From NCBI GenBank assembly GCA_020201295.1, contig JAIVHA010000007.1, positions 1 through 29,095 on the forward strand: a stretch of DNA of 29,095 bases, in the 5' to 3' direction. A program made the translations under genes and the position numbers. This document shows positions 8,726 to 16,037 of the stretch, in pieces. The notes beneath the pieces were generated by a model. That model saw only the letters and a program-made list of their open reading frames with translations. It had not been told where the DNA came from and made no database searches. This DNA comes from Lysobacteraceae bacterium. Lineage in GTDB: Bacteria; Pseudomonadota; Gammaproteobacteria; DSM-19610. Within the stretch, counting starts at the first letter, position 1. Every line of letters starts with the position of its first letter.

Positions 8726-8790
8726 GTAGGAGCGGCGCAAGCCGCGATTGCGGTTTAAACCGCCATGATCGCGGCTTGCGCCGCTCCTAC
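8726..8790. repeat. GTAGGAGCGGC hairpin repeat, copy 3
   Basis: Perfect 23-bp arms (8726-8748, 8768-8790) enclosing a 14-bp palindrome GCGGTTTAAACCGC (8750-8763). It starts 12 bases after the RND pump stop and is related to the repeats at 4253-4426. It can fold as one long cruciform and may separate the pump operon from arsR. Confidence 0.85.
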
Positions 8791-8850
8791 AGGCGCCACC
8801 ATCCGACACTCGCGCGAACGGGCCGGAAAGGGGCGGGCAACCCCCTTTTT

Positions 8851-8906
8851 TTGTGCCTGTAATATTTGTGTAGCCATATATATAGAAAACCGTATATACT
8901 ACGCCC
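8851..8906 (+). promoter_or_regulatory. arsR promoter/operator, AT-rich
   Basis: The AT-rich stretch directly before the arsR ATG contains TTGTGC (8851-8856), CATATA (8875-8880) and TATACT (8895-8900), with the repeated TATATA motifs 8877-8884 and 8893-8898 forming a loose dyad around AGAAAACCG. The TTGTGC/CATATA pair has an 18-bp spacer. ArsR-family proteins bind AT-rich imperfect dyads over their own promoter, so autoregulation is likely. No purine-rich ribosome-binding site is visible before ATG 8907; if TATACT is the -10, the message would be nearly leaderless. Confidence 0.55.
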
Positions 8907-9260
8907 ATGACCCTGGCAACCGACGATTTCTTCAAGGCCTTGGCCGACCCCACCCGTCTGCGGCTGCTGATGTTGCTGGCGTGCGAGGGCGAGCTGTGCG
9001 TGTGTGAACTGACCCATGCCCTGACGGAGATACAACCGAAGGTCTCGCGCCACCTGGGCCTGTTGCGCACGGCAGGGCTGGTGCAGGACCGGCGCGAGGG
9101 GCAGTGGATCTTCTACCGCATTCACCCGCAGCTGCCCACCTGGATGGGACAGGTGCTGGAGCAGACGGCGCAGGCGAACCGGAAGGCCGAGCCCTTCGCC
9201 ACGGACCTTCGCAAGCTGCGGTCCATGGCCAACCGCCCGGGCAAGGCCTGTTGCGCCTGA
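8907..9260 (+). CDS. arsR: Arsenite-responsive repressor ArsR
   Basis: 117 aa, winged-helix ArsR/SmtB repressor that leaves DNA when it binds As(III)/Sb(III). DFFKALADPTRLRLLMLLA is the family N-terminus. The sensor motif ELCVCEL at 29-35 gives C31 and C33, matching the first two ligands of the E. coli-type ArsR; the third position of that site is Thr36, so the third ligand must be another Cys (C26 precedes it, and CCA ends the protein). The recognition helix is QPKVSRHLGLLRTAGLV and the wing REGQWIFYRI. It heads an arsR-GAPDH-arsJ-acr3 set, which supports arsenic control. The ATG at 8907 lacks a clear ribosome-binding site. Confidence 0.95.
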   Translation: MTLATDDFFKALADPTRLRLLMLLACEGELCVCELTHALTEIQPKVSRHLGLLRTAGLVQDRREGQWIFYRIHPQLPTWMGQVLEQTAQANRKAEPFATDLRKLRSMANRPGKACCA

Positions 9261-9267
9261 GATTGTT

Positions 9268-9437
9268 CCCCTCACCCTGGCCCTCTCCCTGAGGGAGAGG
9301 GAATGCACGTTTCGACCTGTCAGGGAAGGGAATGCACGTTTCGACCTGTAAAGGGAAGGGAATGCAGGCCTCGACCTGTATGAAGATGCCACTCACGTGC
9401 CCCCTCTCCCCCGTGGGGAGAGGGTTGGGGTGAGGGG
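9268..9437. repeat. Composite spacer: CCCTCTCCC hairpins flanking a 29-30 bp direct repeat
   Basis: Left hairpin 9281-9301 (9-bp arms CCCTCTCCC/GGGAGAGGG, 3-nt loop) and right hairpin 9402-9424 (10-bp arms), extended by CCCCTCACCC-type text at 9268 and its inverse GGGTGAGGGG ending at 9437, so the ends are inverted copies. Between them lie three direct repeats of GAATGCACGTTTCGACCTGT at 9301-9320, 9330-9349 and 9360-9379 (third diverged). It sits between arsR and the GAPDH gene and could affect read-through. Confidence 0.85.
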
Positions 9438-9468
9438 GAATGATTTCAACAAACGAGGAATCCACCAC

Positions 9469-10419
9469 ATGACCATCCGTATCGCCATCAACGGCTTCGG
9501 CCGCATGGGCCGCCTGGGCTTCCGCGCCGGTTGGGATCGGGACGAATACGACATCGTGCGGGTCAACGAGATCGCCGGTGATGCCGCCTGCATGGCGCAC
9601 CTGCTGGAATTCGATTCGGTGCACGGTCGCTGGGCACGGGACATCCAGGCGGAAGACGGCGCATTGCGGGTGGACGACAAGGTCATTGCCTATAGCCGGG
9701 AGCGCGCCCCCGCCGCCGTCGACTGGCAGGGCATCGACCTGCTCATCGACTGCACCGGCAAGTTCAAGACCGCGCAGGCCCTGCAGCCCTATTTCGACCA
9801 GGGCGTGAAGAAGGTGCTGGTGTCGGCGCCGGTGCCCGACCCCGCGCTCAATGTCGTGTACGGCATCAACCATGACCAGTACGATCCCGCGACCCACCAT
9901 ATCGTCACGGCCGCATCCTGCACCACCAACTGCCTGGCGCCGGTGGTCAAGGTGATGCACGAGGGCATCGGCATTCGCCATGGCACCATGACCACCATCC
10001 ACGACATCACCAACACCCAGACCATCATCGATGCCGGCCACAAGGACCTGCGCCGGGCGCGCGCCTGCGGCCAGTCGCTGATCCCCACCAGCACCGGCTC
10101 CGCCAAGGCCATCACCAAAATCTTCCCGGAGCTCACCGGCAAGCTGAACGGCCTGGCGGTGCGTGTGCCGCTGCTCAACGCCTCGCTCACCGACTTCGTC
10201 TTCGAGGCCACGCGCGAGACCACGGTGGAAGAAGTGAATGCCCTGTTTCGCGCCGCCGCCGAGGGCCCGCTGCAAGGCATCCTCGGCTACGAGGAACGCC
10301 CCCTGGTATCCGTCGACTACAAGGATGACCCGCGTTCCTCCATCGTCGATGCCCCATCCACCATGGTGATCGACGGTACCCAGGTGAAGGTGCTGGCCTG
10401 GTACGACAGGGCTATGTGA
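9469..10419 (+). CDS. ArsJ-partner glyceraldehyde-3-phosphate dehydrogenase, C-terminus frameshifted
   Basis: 316 aa as read. GAPDHs encoded beside arsJ make 1-arseno-3-phosphoglycerate from arsenate and glyceraldehyde-3-phosphate, which ArsJ then exports; this is an established arsenate-resistance route. Seen: NAD-binding INGFGRMGR at the start, catalytic Cys151 in SCTTNC, HDITNTQTIIDAGHKDLRRAR, and LIPTSTGSAKAI. ATG 9469 is preceded by ACGAGGAA. The end is abnormal: LAWYD is followed by RAM and a stop at 10417, whereas the family continues YDNEWGYVNRMMEMA. GYVNRMMEMAAEMARRM is present in another frame, ending at TGA 10461-10463. A 7-base loss near 10408-10409, removing the NEWG-coding bases, explains this exactly. 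Whether the enzyme works without its last helix is doubtful. Confidence 0.88.
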   Translation: MTIRIAINGFGRMGRLGFRAGWDRDEYDIVRVNEIAGDAACMAHLLEFDSVHGRWARDIQAEDGALRVDDKVIAYSRERAPAAVDWQGIDLLIDCTGKFKTAQALQPYFDQGVKKVLVSAPVPDPALNVVYGINHDQYDPATHHIVTAASCTTNCLAPVVKVMHEGIGIRHGTMTTIHDITNTQTIIDAGHKDLRRARACGQSLIPTSTGSAKAITKIFPELTGKLNGLAVRVPLLNASLTDFVFEATRETTVEEVNALFRAAAEGPLQGILGYEERPLVSVDYKDDPRSSIVDAPSTMVIDGTQVKVLAWYDRAM

Positions 10420-10472
10420 ACCGCATGATGGAGATGGCCGCGGAGATGGCGCGGCGGATGTGATCCTTCTCC

Positions 10473-10611
10473 GTCATTGCGAGCGAAGCGCGGCAATCTC
10501 ATGACATGGGCGCACCTACATGGAGATTGCTTCGCTTCGCTCGCAATGACGGCGGAAGTTGGTAACACTGTGCCACCCAGGTGGAGATTGCCGCGCTTCG
10601 CTCGCAATGAC
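10473..10611. repeat. GTCATTGCGAG repeat cluster (three copies)
   Basis: One forward copy (10473-10500, GTCATTGCGAGCGAAGCG then GGCAATCTC) and two reverse copies (10523-10550 and 10584-10611). They fill the GAPDH-arsJ spacer and can pair with each other as long stems. The same family recurs at 23051-23192. This is a dispersed element seen in many proteobacterial genomes. Confidence 0.88.
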
Positions 10612-10662
10612 GGTACATTTCAACAGACCGGGAGGTTCTGGCTTATCCGGCCATGGATGTAA

Positions 10663-11880
10663 ATGAACAGCGGACTCAGAAACTACCTTATCGTCACCGG
10701 CGGCTACTGGGCCTTCACCCTCACCGACGGCGCCATTCGCATGCTGGTGGTGCTGTATTTCCACCTGCTCGGCTATTCGCCCTTCGAAGTGGCCATGCTG
10801 TTCCTGTTCTACGAGTTCTTCGGCATCGTCACCAACCTGGTGGGTGGCTGGCTGGGGGCGCGCATCGGCTTGAACCTCACCATGCAGATCGGCATGGGGC
10901 TGCAGGTGTTCGCCCTGATGATGCTGACCGTGCCCGATGCCTGGCTGACGGTGGCCTACGTGATGCTGGCCCAGGCCCTGTCGGGCATCGCCAAGGACCT
11001 GAACAAGATGTCGGCCAAGGCCAGCATCAAGACCCTGGTGCCGGAGTCAGGCGCGGAATCCCAGCTGTTCCGCTGGATATCAGTGCTCACCGGTTCCAAG
11101 AACGCCCTGAAGGGCATCGGTTTCTTCCTCGGTGGTCTACTATTGCAACTGGTGGGCTTCCGCGGCGCCCTGCTGGTGCTGGCCGGCATGCTGTTGCTGG
11201 TGCTGTTGCTCACCCTGGTGCTGCTGCCGCGCGGGCTGGGCCGGATGAAGGCCAAGCCGAAATTCACCCAGGTATTCTCGCGCGACCCGGCGCTCAACTG
11301 GCTGTCGGCGGCGCGCTTCTTTTTGTTCGGCGCGCGCGACGTCTGGTTCGTGGTGGGCCTGCCGGTGTTTCTCTATTCGGTGCTGGGCTGGTCCTTCAGC
11401 CAGGTGGGCGGTTTCCTGGCCCTGTGGATCATCGGCTACGGCATCGTGCAGGCGAGCGCGCCGCGCCTGCTGCGTCGCCGCCATGGCGGGGCAGGGCCCG
11501 ATGGCGGCACGGCGCAGTTCTGGGCCTTCCTGCTCACGTTGCTGCCGGCGGCCATCGCCATCGGCCTGATGCAGGAGCTGGCGGTGGAGGCGGTGCTCAT
11601 CATTGGCCTGATCGCCTTCGGCGCCCTGTTCGCCATCAACTCCGCCGTGCATTCCTACCTGGTGGTAGCCTGGTCGGACCGCGAGCGGGTGTCCATGAAC
11701 GTGGGCTTCTACTACATGGCCAACGCCGGTGGCCGACTGCTGGGCACGGTGCTGTCCGGCTGGGTCTACCAGACCCAGGGCCTGGTCGGCTGCCTGTGGG
11801 TGTCCAGCGCCTTCCTACTGCTATCGGCACTGCTGGCCATGAAATTGCCGCGCAATCGTACTGAGGGGGTTGTTTCGTGA
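10663..11880 (+). CDS. arsJ: ArsJ, 1-arseno-3-phosphoglycerate exporter (MFS)
   Basis: 405 aa major-facilitator transporter of the inner membrane. The opening LRNYLIVTGGYWAFTLTDGA and IRMLVVLYFHLLGYSPFEV are what I recognise as ArsJ, as are FEFFGIV-like FYEFFGIVTNLVGGWLGARIG and KDLNKMSAKASIKTLVP. About twelve hydrophobic helices with a central loop after GRMKAKPKF. Together with the upstream GAPDH it gives arsenate resistance by exporting an unstable arsenate ester. ATG 10663 has only a weak GGAT-type ribosome-binding site; a better GGGAGG lies about 28 bases upstream. The frame is intact throughout. Confidence 0.93.
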   Translation: MNSGLRNYLIVTGGYWAFTLTDGAIRMLVVLYFHLLGYSPFEVAMLFLFYEFFGIVTNLVGGWLGARIGLNLTMQIGMGLQVFALMMLTVPDAWLTVAYVMLAQALSGIAKDLNKMSAKASIKTLVPESGAESQLFRWISVLTGSKNALKGIGFFLGGLLLQLVGFRGALLVLAGMLLLVLLLTLVLLPRGLGRMKAKPKFTQVFSRDPALNWLSAARFFLFGARDVWFVVGLPVFLYSVLGWSFSQVGGFLALWIIGYGIVQASAPRLLRRRHGGAGPDGGTAQFWAFLLTLLPAAIAIGLMQELAVEAVLIIGLIAFGALFAINSAVHSYLVVAWSDRERVSMNVGFYYMANAGGRLLGTVLSGWVYQTQGLVGCLWVSSAFLLLSALLAMKLPRNRTEGVVS

Positions 11881-12043
11881 ACCGCCATGACGCCAGGAAA
11901 GATATTGGAACCGCCAAGGCGCCAAGACGCCAAGAAAGATCAATGAGAATACGATGTGGATATATCAATTCGTTTTCTTGGCGTCTTGGCGCCTTGGCGG
12001 TTAAAACAGGATTTTCCTGGCGCTCTTGACCGCTTGGCGGTTC
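11879..12043. repeat. Nested inverted repeat between arsJ and acr3
   Basis: The inner pair has perfect 29-bp arms (11909-11937 and 11974-12002, core CGCCAAGGCGCCAAGACGCC) around a 36-nt AT-rich centre. An outer imperfect pair (11879-11900 and 12012-12043; GAACCGCCATGACGCCAGG versus CCTGGCGC...GGCGGTTC) encloses it. The outer left arm begins in the arsJ stop codon. It fills the whole spacer to acr3 and would strongly fold in mRNA. Confidence 0.88.
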
Positions 12044-12072
12044 AAGTAATTTTCCAGCCATCGAGGTGCATC

Positions 12073-12851
12073 ATGACCGCACAATGTGAAGTTACCGCCA
12101 AGCACGCCGCTGGCGCGCACATGAGCCTGTTCGAACGCTACCTGACCCTGTGGGTGTTGCTGTGCATCATCGTGGGAAGGGCGTCGGCGTGACCCTGTTC
12201 GTCAACTGGGCGGTGAAGCCCTTCTCCATGGCCTTGCTTGCCTGGCTGTTCATCTACGGCCTGTTCAGTGACTGGCTGCCCGCCGACCAGCACGACGCCT
12301 ACGTGGCGGGGCTGATCATCCTGGCCGCCGCGCCTTGCACGGCCATGGTGTTCGTGTGGAGCAACCTGACTGGTGGCGAGCCCAACTTCACCCTGACCCA
12401 GGTGGCGCTCAACGACGTGATCATGATCTTCGCCTTCGCGCCCATCGTCGGCCTGCTGCTGGGCCTGGCGGCCATCACAGTGCCCTGGGACACCCTGTTC
12501 CTGTCGGTGGTGCTGTACATCGTCTTCCCGGTGATCCTGGCCCATTTCTGGCGCAAGCGCGTGCTGGATCGGGATGGCGACGCGGCCCTGCAACGCCTGC
12601 TGGGCCGGCTGCAGCCGCTCTCATTACTGGCCCTGCTGGTCACCCTGGTGCTGCTGTTCGGCTTCCAGGGCGAGCAGATCATTGCCCAGCCGCTGATCAT
12701 CGCCCTGTTCGGCTTTTCCTCCGGCGCCGCGCTCGCCACGGTGGTGGGCGTGCTGGTGGAAGTACCGGTGATGCTGCCGGTGGCGAAGATCGTCAATCGC
12801 AGCAAGGGCTGGTACGAGCGCGGCCTGACAAGGGGTGGCGCTGATGTTTGA
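12073..12851 (+). pseudogene. acr3: Arsenite efflux carrier Acr3, broken by two internal deletions
   Basis: Reads clearly as the ACR3 arsenite exporter but in pieces. ATG 12073 (SD CGAGGTG) gives SLFERYLTLWVLLCIIVG, then shifts frame and stops at 12192. The frame from about 12174 continues as KGVGVTLFVNWAVKPFSMAL, so about 50 residues (TM1-3 region, usually IALG...PVAVLIWLMI...) are missing. The key Cys is kept in AAPCTAMVFVWSNL. A second loss joins QPLIIAL directly to FGFSSGAALATVVGVLVEVP around 12700-12712, in frame, deleting about 45 residues including the GASNFFELAVA segment. The conserved Glu of the last part (LVEVPVML) is kept. As read it cannot make a ten-helix carrier. It follows arsJ and overlaps the permease gene by 8 bp. 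Confidence 0.85.
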
Positions 12852-13803
12852 CCAACTCGGTAACTGGGTCGCCTTCACCCTGCTGGGGCTGGATCCCCAG
12901 GGCGCGGCAGGGGCTGCGGTGCAGTTCTTCGTCATGGATACGGCGAAGATCTTCTTCATGCTGGTGACCGTCATCTATATCATGGGCCTGCTGCGTGCCA
13001 TGCTGTCACCGGAGAAGGTGCGCGACTACGTACGTGGCAAGCCCAAGTGGATGGCGCGCTCTTCGGCGGTGACCCTGGGCGCCGTGACCCCCTTCTGTTC
13101 CTGTTCCTCAGTGCCCCTGTTCATCGGCTTCGTGGAGGCGGGGATCCCGCTGGGCGTGACCTTTTCCTTTCTCATCGCAAGCCCGATGATCAACGAAGTC
13201 GCGGTGGTGATCCTCATCGGCATCCTCGGCTGGGAACTGACCCTGATGTATGTGGCCGCTGGCCTGACCGTGGCCTACGTGGGCGGCATGATCATGGAGC
13301 GTTTCAAGCCCGAACGCTGGGTCGAAGCCTATGTGTGGAAGATCCAGATGGGCGAGATGGCCCAGGCCAAACCCGATACCTCCCTGGCGGGCCGTCACCG
13401 CTATGCCTGGAACGAGGTGCGGGAGATCGTCGGCCGCCTTTGGAAATGGGTGGTGGCCGGCATCGCCGTGGGCGCCCTGTTCCATGGCTATGTACCCGAG
13501 GAATGGGTGACCGAGCACCTGGGTGGCAAGGACAACTGGCTGGCCGTTCCGGGCGCGGTGTTGCTTGGCGTTCCACTGTACTCCAACGCCACCGGGGTCA
13601 TCCCGGTGGCGGAGGCCATGCTTGGCAAGGGCGTGGCCATCGGCACCACCCTGGCCTTCATGATGAGCATCGCCACCCTCTCGCTGCCGGAGATGATCAT
13701 CCTGCGCAAGGTGATCAAGTGGCCGGCACTGGCGCTCTATGCCGGGATTCTGGCCACGGCCTTCATGCTGGTGGGCTGGGGCTTCAATCTGCTTTCACAT
13801 TGA
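12844..13803 (+). CDS. ArsP-type (DUF318/YraQ family) permease
   Basis: 319 aa, eight or so membrane helices. The family hallmark TPFCSCSSVPLFIGFVEAGIP is at about 83-103, with C85 and C87, and a second family signature LGVPLYSNATGVIPVAEAML near 250; the centre has a short cytosolic loop (WKIQMGEMAQAKPDTS). ArsP members export trivalent organoarsenicals and other members of this family are linked to divalent metals, so the substrate here is uncertain. I start at ATG 12844, with AAGGGG eight bases upstream; GTG 12835 is also possible. It overlaps the end of acr3 by 8 bp and is followed by rhodanese, an AhpD-like protein and a thioredoxin, an arrangement that suggests a thiol-dependent metalloid efflux module (inference). 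Confidence 0.85.
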   Translation: MFDQLGNWVAFTLLGLDPQGAAGAAVQFFVMDTAKIFFMLVTVIYIMGLLRAMLSPEKVRDYVRGKPKWMARSSAVTLGAVTPFCSCSSVPLFIGFVEAGIPLGVTFSFLIASPMINEVAVVILIGILGWELTLMYVAAGLTVAYVGGMIMERFKPERWVEAYVWKIQMGEMAQAKPDTSLAGRHRYAWNEVREIVGRLWKWVVAGIAVGALFHGYVPEEWVTEHLGGKDNWLAVPGAVLLGVPLYSNATGVIPVAEAMLGKGVAIGTTLAFMMSIATLSLPEMIILRKVIKWPALALYAGILATAFMLVGWGFNLLSH

Positions 13804-13821
13804 CGTTTCAAGGAGTAAATC

Positions 13822-14289
13822 GTGCCTTATCGAATCATCGCTATCCTTATCGGCCTGGTACTGCTGGGCGTCGGCGCACCGCAGGCCGCGGAGTCCGGCC
13901 TGGACCGCTACCTGACCGGTTTCGACTATGCCGCGCGCAAGGAGATGAAGATCGACAGCAAGGCACTAATCCAGCTGATGAAGGAAGGAAAGGTCCAGCT
14001 GGTGGATATCCGCTTCGAGGAAGAATATGCGACCTGGAAGGTGAACCCCTCCATCAATATCCCGCTCGATGAGCTGCCCAAGCGCCTGCAGGAAATCGAC
14101 CAAACCAAGCTGGTCGTCACCGTGTGCCCACACAAGGACCGCGCCACGATTGCCATGGTCTATCTCAGAGCCCAGGGCATCGAGGCGAAATACCTGACCG
14201 ATGGCCTGACCGGCCTGGTCGAAAACCTGCGCGGCGACGCCGCCAAGGAACTGGTCGATGCGCTCGCCGCGCGGAACCAGTCACACTGA
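13822..14289 (+). CDS. Periplasmic rhodanese-domain protein
   Basis: 155 aa. N-terminal signal peptide (IIAILIGLVLLGVGAPQAAE, cleavage probably after QAA), then one rhodanese domain: LVDIRFEEEYATWKVNPSIN, and the active loop CPHKDR with a Cys and closing Arg in VVTVCPHKDRATIAMVYL. Rhodaneses carry a persulfide on that Cys and move sulfane sulfur, or bind oxyanions. GTG 13822 is preceded by AAGGAG, which fixes the start. It lies 18 bases after the ArsP-type permease and 19 before the AhpD-like gene. The active loop is intact; the sulfur donor and acceptor are unknown. Confidence 0.88.
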   Translation: MPYRIIAILIGLVLLGVGAPQAAESGLDRYLTGFDYAARKEMKIDSKALIQLMKEGKVQLVDIRFEEEYATWKVNPSINIPLDELPKRLQEIDQTKLVVTVCPHKDRATIAMVYLRAQGIEAKYLTDGLTGLVENLRGDAAKELVDALAARNQSH

Positions 14290-14308
14290 CCCTCAAGAGG
14301 AACCCGAT

Positions 14309-14608
14309 ATGCAAGCAGCACCGCAACTCCATTCATCCATAGTCGCCATGGTCTCCCTGGCCTCCGGCATTGCGTCCAACCACCCGGCCATGGGCCAATG
14401 CCAGCTCCAGCGCCTGCGGGAGATCGGCGTGCCCGAACACCAGATCGATGCCGTGATCGAGATCGCCCGCCACATCCGCGATGAGGCGACGCAGAAACTC
14501 GATGCCGCATTCGACGCATCCTCCACTGAGGCGCAGGCCGCCATGGCCGTCGCGCCTTCGGGTGGTTGCGGCTGCACCCCCACTGCCAGCGGTCAGTCCT
14601 GCTGCTGA
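14309..14608 (+). CDS. AhpD/CMD-like small protein with degenerate active site and Cys-rich tail
   Basis: 99 aa. The core (VSLASGIASNHPAMGQCQLQ, then REIGVPEHQIDAVIEIARHIRDEA) follows the small helical carboxymuconolactone decarboxylase/AhpD fold whose usual LASAIGANCEPCLxYH disulfide motif is replaced: both CxxC positions are lost (SNHPAMGQ), leaving one Cys further on. A disordered-looking C-terminus ends GGCGCTPTASGQSCC with four cysteines, which could bind a soft metal or As(III). ATG 14309 has AAGAGG upstream. It sits between rhodanese and thioredoxin. Family assignment is by pattern only and I would not name an activity. Confidence 0.7.
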   Translation: MQAAPQLHSSIVAMVSLASGIASNHPAMGQCQLQRLREIGVPEHQIDAVIEIARHIRDEATQKLDAAFDASSTEAQAAMAVAPSGGCGCTPTASGQSCC

Positions 14609-14639
14609 TCGCTTCACGACACAGAGAAGGAGTATTGTC

Positions 14640-14876
14640 ATGAAAAACATCAAGGTTCTCGGCACCGGCTGTGCCAATTGCAAGCGCACCCTGGCGCTGA
14701 TCGAGGAGGCGGCGAAGGCCAAGGGTATCGACATCGAACTGGAGAAGATCGAGGATATCGGCGCCATCATGGGCTATGGCGTCATGTCCACCCCGGGCGT
14801 GGTGATCGATGGCGAGGTCGTACATGCCGGTGGCGTGCCGGACCGCAAGAAAGTCGAGGGATGGCTATCGGCGTGA
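14640..14876 (+). CDS. Small thioredoxin-fold redox protein (redox-active disulfide protein 2 type)
   Basis: 78 aa. MKNIKVLGTGCANCKRTL carries the active CxxC (C11 and C14) and the fold continues through GIDIELEKIEDIGAIMGYGV, cis-Pro loop MSTPGVVIDG and EVVHAGGVPDRKKVEGWL. This minimal thioredoxin family is commonly found next to ArsP-type permeases and arsenic genes and probably reduces a thiol or persulfide on a partner. AGAAGGAG lies nine bases before ATG 14640. It closes the permease-rhodanese-AhpD-like-thioredoxin run; downstream is a convergent ACR3-like gene with a small 6-bp hairpin (14950-14964) between. Confidence 0.9.
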   Translation: MKNIKVLGTGCANCKRTLALIEEAAKAKGIDIELEKIEDIGAIMGYGVMSTPGVVIDGEVVHAGGVPDRKKVEGWLSA

Positions 14877-14971
14877 CCACAGCCGCAGGGATCTGCATCC
14901 CCGTTCCGGTACCGATCATTGCCGACGCCGAAGACCCATGATGGCTGCTCAAGCGTGTCGCTTGCGCATGA

Positions 14972-15925
14972 TCAGTGCTTGAACAACCTGCGCGGTATCC
15001 ACCACAGGAAGAACACCATCCCGAACAGTTCCACCAGCGATTGCACGACGATTACCACGGCCGCGACTTCCCAGCCCGTCGGCAAGGCCAGCGCGAATGG
15101 CAATACTACGAAGGAATTGCGCGTGCCGAGGCTGAAGGCCAGTGTGCGACCCTGATCGATTGGCAGCCCCAGACCGCGCGCCAGTGCCCGGGCGATCAGG
15201 CCGGCAAGCAGGAGAAATACCACGAACAGCGGCACGACCACTGGTAGCAGTGCCAGCGCACCGATCACCGCGCCCACTTGTGCCCCGGCGATAAGGAAAA
15301 CCACTATCGCCAGCAGTGGAACCGGCCACCACGCCAGTCGTTCACGCCAGACGTTGCGCCCCGGCCTGGCCTCGATCCAGCGCTCGGACAGTGCCGCCAG
15401 CAGCAGGGGCGTGAGCACCAGGGTAACGGCTGGCCAGATCAGTTCCGGCCGCATGGCCGCGGAAAGTTCGGCGCCCGCCATCCACCACAGATAGACCGGC
15501 AGCAGCACCAGTTGCAGTAGTAGATTGAGTGGCGTAACCGCGATGGCGCGCGGCACGTTACCTCCACCCAGTTGGCTGAAGGTGATGAACCAGTCGGTGC
15601 AGGGCACCAGCAACACCAGCAGGACCCCAAGGCGCAGGGCGGGTTCCGGCGGCAAGACCTGTATCAGTGCCCAGGCCAGCAGCGGCAGCAGCACGAAATT
15701 CCCGATCAACACGGCGGTGGTGAAACGATGATCTAGGAAGGCGTCACGCAGATGTAGCAACGGGACCTGCAAAAAGGTGGAGTAGAGCAGGGCGCCGAGC
15801 ACCGGCCACAACAGCATCTCGAAGATCGTACCGATCTCTGGCCGGAGGCTACCCAGAACAAGGCCTGCCAGGATGGTGCAGAGGTAGATCCAGACCTGCT
15901 GTCGTTCAATCGTGGGGCGTGTCAT
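14972..15925 (-). CDS. ACR3-like arsenic resistance / bile acid:sodium symporter family carrier
   Basis: 317 aa from ATG 15925. About ten helices. LVLLVPCTDWFITFSQLGGG holds a Cys at the place of the essential ACR3 Cys and FSLGTRNSFVVLPFALALP is the crossover region. The start region MTRPTIERQQVWIYL matches the usual N-terminus I know for this group (commonly labelled arsenic resistance protein), so I prefer 15925 to the open upstream ATGs at 15937 and 15976; none has a good ribosome-binding site. Arsenite export is the probable role, which would matter because the acr3 in this window is broken. It is convergent with the thioredoxin gene and divergent from osmC. Confidence 0.82.
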   Translation of the reverse strand: MTRPTIERQQVWIYLCTILAGLVLGSLRPEIGTIFEMLLWPVLGALLYSTFLQVPLLHLRDAFLDHRFTTAVLIGNFVLLPLLAWALIQVLPPEPALRLGVLLVLLVPCTDWFITFSQLGGGNVPRAIAVTPLNLLLQLVLLPVYLWWMAGAELSAAMRPELIWPAVTLVLTPLLLAALSERWIEARPGRNVWRERLAWWPVPLLAIVVFLIAGAQVGAVIGALALLPVVVPLFVVFLLLAGLIARALARGLGLPIDQGRTLAFSLGTRNSFVVLPFALALPTGWEVAAVVIVVQSLVELFGMVFFLWWIPRRLFKH

Positions 15926-16037
15926 AGTCAAAAACATTATGTAATGAAAGTTACAGAAAAGGTTTGCATAATCCAACTGGTATGTTAGGAATGGTCTGAT
16001 TACTCAGGAGTCAGAAATATTGGCTACAACACAGGGT

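Noticed and set aside
9301..9379. Possible CRISPR array
   Set aside because: Only three copies, with 9-10 nt between 20-nt units, one of them diverged; no cas genes.
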